Shown here in pieces: positions 61,234 to 64,000 of a stretch of DNA of 64,000 nucleotides (position 1 is its first letter; each line of letters begins with the position of its first letter). Where the stretch lies: positions 62,001 to 126,000 of the forward strand of contig NZ_NEUE01000228.1 of the NCBI RefSeq assembly GCF_002910905.1, read 5' to 3'. Position numbers and translations under genes: made by a program. This stretch comes from Streptomyces sp. SM11 (GTDB lineage Bacteria; Actinomycetota; Actinomycetes; Streptomycetales; Streptomycetaceae). A model generated the notes under the pieces. It did not search any database. It saw only the letters and a list, made by a program, of their open reading frames with translations, and was not told the DNA's origin.

Positions 61234-62946
61234 TCACTCTAGAGGCCCGGCCGGGCGAGCGTCGGGCCGGTCCCGCAGCAGGAACCGCTGGAGTTTGCCG
61301 GTCGCCGTGCGGGGGAGCGAGGAGCGGAAGACGAAGACGCGCGGGCACTTGTGCGGGGCCAGACTGGCCTTCATGTGGGCGCGCAGCGAGTCCGCCGTCT
61401 GCTCCGAGCCCTCCCGCAGTACCACGTGCGCCACCACGACCTCGCCGCGCAGTTCGTCCGCCCGGCCCACCACGGCGGCCTCCGCGACCTCCGGGTGGCG
61501 CAGCAGGGCGTCCTCCACCTCGGGGCCCGCGATGTTGTAGCCGGAGGAGATGATCATGTCGTCGGCGCGGGCCACGTAGCGGAAGTAGCCGTCCGGTTCG
61601 CGGACGAAGGTGTCGCCGGTCATGTTCCAGCCGTGCCGGACGTACTCCGTCTGCCGCGGGTCGGAGAGATAGCGGCAGCCGACCGGGCCGCGCACGGCGA
61701 GCAGTCCCGCCTCGCCGTCGGGCAGCTCGTCCCCGTGCTCGTCCACCACCCGGGCCTGCCAGCCCGGCACGGGCACCCCCGTCGTGCCCGGCCGGATCGC
61801 GTCGCCGGCGGCCGAGATGAAGATGTGCAGCAGTTCGGTGGCTCCGATGCCGTTGATGATGCGCAGCCCCGTCGCCTCGTACCAGGCACGCCAGGTCGCC
61901 GCCGGCAGGTTCTCCCCGGCCGAGACGCAGCGCCGCAGCGCCGAGAGGTCGTGGCCGTCCAGTTGTCCGAGCATCGTGCGGTACGCCGTCGGCGCGGTGA
62001 AGAGGACCGAGACCCGGTGGCGGGCCAGCGCGGGCAGCAGCTGCTGCGGGCCCGCCTGCTCCAGCAGCAGCGTCGAGGCCCCGGCCCGCAGCGGGAAGAC
62101 CAGCAGCCCGCCCAGGCCGAACGTGAAGCCCAGTGGCGGGCTGCCCGCGAACACGTCGTCGGCCGAGGGGCGCAGGACGTGCCGGGAGAAGGTGTCGGCG
62201 ATGGCGAGGAGGTCCCGGTGGAGGTGCATGCAGCCCTTGGGGCGCCCGGTGGTCCCCGAGGTGAACGCGATGAGCGCGACCTCGTCGGCGGCGGTGTCCA
62301 CCGCCCGGTACGGGCCGGACCTGCGCTCGGCCAGCCGGGTGAGGTCCCCGGGCCCGGCGCCGCCGAACAGGGTGACCCGCAGGCCGTCCACGTCCGCCTT
62401 CGCCAGGTCCGCCACCGACCGGGCGTCGCACAGGGCGTGGCTGATGCGCGCCAGTGAGCAGATCGTGGACAGTTCGTTCGCGCGCGCCTGCGCCAGTACG
62501 GTGACGGCGACCGCGCCCGCCTTCATGACGGCGAGCCAGCAGGCGGCCAGCCAGGGTGTGGTCGGGCCGCGCAGCAGCACCCGGTTGCCCGGCACGACGC
62601 CCAGGTCGTCCGTCAGCACGTGGGCGATACGGTCCACCGTCTCCCGCAGCTCGCCGTAGCTCCAGACGCTTCCGTCGCCGGAGCGCAGCGCCGGGCGGTC
62701 GGCGCCCCGCTCCCCCACGGTGCGGTCCAGCAGTTCGTGCCCGCAGTTCAGCCGGTCGGGGTAGCGCGGCGCGGGGTCCTCCAGGAGGAGCTCCGGCCAC
62801 TGTTCCGGTGGCGGGAGACGGTCGCGCGTGAAGGTGTCGGCGTGGGCGCCCGCGGCGCGGCCGGACGGCTCGGAATGGGCGCCGGGGACGCGTACGGACG
62901 CGTCGTCGGCGGCTGTGGGCGTGTTCGGCGAGGAATTCGGCTCCAT
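61234..62946 (-). CDS. Benzoate-type CoA ligase (probably 2-aminobenzoate-CoA ligase)
   Basis: 570 aa ANL-family enzyme. AMP motif AFTSGTTGRPKGCMH, the aromatic-acid pocket region FGLGGLLVFPLRAGAST, GIGATELLHIFIS, RADDMIISSGYNIAGPEVED and the C-terminal Lys in PRTATGKLQRF. Sequence fits the benzoate/2-aminobenzoate CoA ligase branch. It activates the acid used by the monooxygenase/reductase. Divergent from an acyl-CoA dehydrogenase; a disordered 35-residue N-terminus precedes the domain. Confidence 0.88.
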   Translation of the reverse strand: MEPNSSPNTPTAADDASVRVPGAHSEPSGRAAGAHADTFTRDRLPPPEQWPELLLEDPAPRYPDRLNCGHELLDRTVGERGADRPALRSGDGSVWSYGELRETVDRIAHVLTDDLGVVPGNRVLLRGPTTPWLAACWLAVMKAGAVAVTVLAQARANELSTICSLARISHALCDARSVADLAKADVDGLRVTLFGGAGPGDLTRLAERRSGPYRAVDTAADEVALIAFTSGTTGRPKGCMHLHRDLLAIADTFSRHVLRPSADDVFAGSPPLGFTFGLGGLLVFPLRAGASTLLLEQAGPQQLLPALARHRVSVLFTAPTAYRTMLGQLDGHDLSALRRCVSAGENLPAATWRAWYEATGLRIINGIGATELLHIFISAAGDAIRPGTTGVPVPGWQARVVDEHGDELPDGEAGLLAVRGPVGCRYLSDPRQTEYVRHGWNMTGDTFVREPDGYFRYVARADDMIISSGYNIAGPEVEDALLRHPEVAEAAVVGRADELRGEVVVAHVVLREGSEQTADSLRAHMKASLAPHKCPRVFVFRSSLPRTATGKLQRFLLRDRPDARPAGPLE

Positions 62947-62988
62947 GAAGGATCGCCCCCTTGTCGCCTCTGGAGCGTATCGTTTGGG

Positions 62989-63000
62989 TGACGGTAGTCA
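62989..63000. promoter_or_regulatory. Possible PaaX operator
   Basis: TGACGGTAGTCA is a perfect 4-bp-arm palindrome, flanked by TATCG and CGATA further out (62978-63014), in the divergent promoter between the CoA ligase and the acyl-CoA dehydrogenase. Weak evidence. Confidence 0.35.
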
Positions 63001-63023
63001 ACGGTCCGCGATAAGGCATGACG

Positions 63024-63083
63024 TGCGACGCAACGCGACGAGATGCCACGCGACGCGACAGGACACGCGACCACACGCGACAA
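63024..63083. repeat. Degenerate ACGCGAC repeat in acyl-CoA dehydrogenase leader
   Basis: ACGCGAC or close variants occur about six times in 60 bases (for example 63034-63040, 63050-63056, 63075-63081), ending 14 bases before the start codon. The tract contains no gene. Confidence 0.5.
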
Positions 63084-63096
63084 GAGAGGCGCCGCC

Positions 63097-64000
63097 ATGA
63101 CGGCATTCTCCCTCGAACCGGAACAAACCGCCTGGTGCGAAGAGCTGCGCACCCTCGCCGTACAGAAGCTGCGCCCACTGGCGGAGAGGGGCGAGCCCGG
63201 GCGCGTCAACCGCCCGCTGCTGGCCGCCCTGGGCGAGCTGGGTCTGCTGGAGCGGATGTTCGGCTCCGGTGCGCTGGACCTGTGCCTGCTGCGCGAGTCC
63301 CTGGCCCGGGGCTGCACCGAGGCCGAGACCGCGCTCGCCCTCCAGGGTCTCGGCACCACCCCGATCGTCCAGGCGGGCACCCCCGCCCACCGCGAGCGCT
63401 GGCTCCCCGAGGTCCGGGCCGGGCGGGCGGTCGCGGCGTTCGCGCTGAGCGAGCCGGGTGCGGGCTCCGACGCCGCGGCCCTGAGCCTGGCCGCCGAGCA
63501 CACCCCGGCCGGCTGGGCGCTCACCGGCGAGAAGTGCTGGATCTCCAACGCCCCCGAGGCCGACTTCGCCGTGGTCTTCGCCCGCACGACCCCCGGCGCG
63601 GGATCCCGCGGCATCACCGCCTTCCTGGTCCCGTCCGACCGGCCCGGACTCACCGGCTCCGCCCTCGACATGCTCTCCCCGCACCCCATCGGCACCCTGG
63701 AGTTCGACGGCGTACCGGTCACCGCCGACGATGTGCTCGGCGAGCCCGACCGGGGCTTCCGGGTCGCGATGAACACCCTCAACCTCCTGCGGCCCAGCGT
63801 CGGGGCCTTCGCCGTCGGGATGGCCCGCGCCGCACTCGACGCGACCCTGGAGCACACCGCCCGGCGCACCGCGTTCGGCGGCCCGCTGAGCGACCTCCAG
63901 GCCGTCTCGCACCAGGTCGCCGAGATGGCCACCCGCACCGAGGCCGCCCGCCTCCTGGTGTACGCGGCGGCCGCCGCGTACGACGCGGGGGAGAGCGGCG
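63097..64000 (+). CDS. Acyl-CoA dehydrogenase, N-terminal part
   Basis: 301 codons visible, cut by the window edge. Acyl-CoA_dh_N (FSLEPEQTAWCEELRTLAVQ), substrate/FAD motifs SEPGAGSDAAALSLAAE, GEKCWISNAPEADFAVVFA, and the start of the C-terminal helical domain (FRVAMNTLNLLRPSVGAFAV). Catalytic Glu cannot be seen. Divergent from the CoA ligase with which it shares a promoter region, so it probably oxidises a CoA intermediate of the same pathway. Confidence 0.85.
   Translation, partial: MTAFSLEPEQTAWCEELRTLAVQKLRPLAERGEPGRVNRPLLAALGELGLLERMFGSGALDLCLLRESLARGCTEAETALALQGLGTTPIVQAGTPAHRERWLPEVRAGRAVAAFALSEPGAGSDAAALSLAAEHTPAGWALTGEKCWISNAPEADFAVVFARTTPGAGSRGITAFLVPSDRPGLTGSALDMLSPHPIGTLEFDGVPVTADDVLGEPDRGFRVAMNTLNLLRPSVGAFAVGMARAALDATLEHTARRTAFGGPLSDLQAVSHQVAEMATRTEAARLLVYAAAAAYDAGESG

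Noticed and set aside
1..64000. tRNA, rRNA, CRISPR array, integrase or phage module
   Set aside because: None was recognised on either strand; no repeat-spacer pattern and no integrase-like motif near the 3' end duplication at 6387.

Overview
The window is chromosomal DNA from a Streptomyces or a very close relative. It is GC-rich with strong third-position G/C, uses many GTG starts, has several apparently leaderless promoters, and is packed with families typical of that genus (SepF-like/SflB, Hen1-Pnkp, DUF3159, MocR and PaaX regulators). No rRNA, tRNA or CRISPR was seen.

Layout. (1) 1-5751: a conserved actinobacterial block of DUF3159 membrane protein, two TrkA/RCK potassium-channel subunits, an APC-type permease and a TRAM-type RNA m5U methyltransferase. 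(2) 5752-9768: a scrapyard. It holds an ISL3 transposase relic, a second diverged copy of the methyltransferase 3' end, an orphan immunity gene with the tail of its papain-fold toxin, a dead IS3 element, the tail of a dTDP-glucose 4,6-dehydratase, a type II thioesterase and an IS30-like scrap. (3) 9769-28224: a collagen-to-2-oxoglutarate island. It has divergent hydroxyproline catabolic genes (ketoglutarate-semialdehyde dehydrogenase; three-subunit D-hydroxyproline dehydrogenase; deaminase; two proline-racemase-family enzymes; ornithine-cyclodeaminase-family reductase), a GntR regulator, a five-gene Dpp/Opp-type peptide ABC transporter and a secreted M9 collagenase with PKD and collagen-binding domains. 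The motif GTGCAATKTCAC or close variants recurs at all four promoter regions. (4) 28225-44700: mixed chromosomal genes, including a VWA protein, a LysE exporter with a divergent MocR regulator, a membrane protein with a divergent XRE regulator, a copper-type promoter with a His-rich secreted protein, MarR, an iron-boxed siderophore uptake operon without its ATPase, DedA, a SIS isomerase with DeoR, SepF-like and MazG-like proteins. (5) 44784-55609: F420/FMN oxidoreductase, homocysteine methyltransferase, Hen1-Pnkp RNA repair, arginine deiminase, ornithine carbamoyltransferase, a 171-bp MITE, an amino-acid permease and an anti-sigma-type ATPase. (6) 55893-64000: a CoA-dependent aromatic acid (2-aminobenzoate or salicylate) degradation cluster with PaaX, running off the right end in an acyl-CoA dehydrogenase.

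The most interesting unit is region 3. The sequence predicts one regulon that cuts collagen outside the cell, imports Hyp-containing peptides, epimerises and oxidises hydroxyproline and delivers 2-oxoglutarate, with a side branch (3-hydroxyproline to proline) suggested by the second racemase homologue and the reductase. The shared operator linking the collagenase to the catabolic operon is an inference from the motif and is testable.
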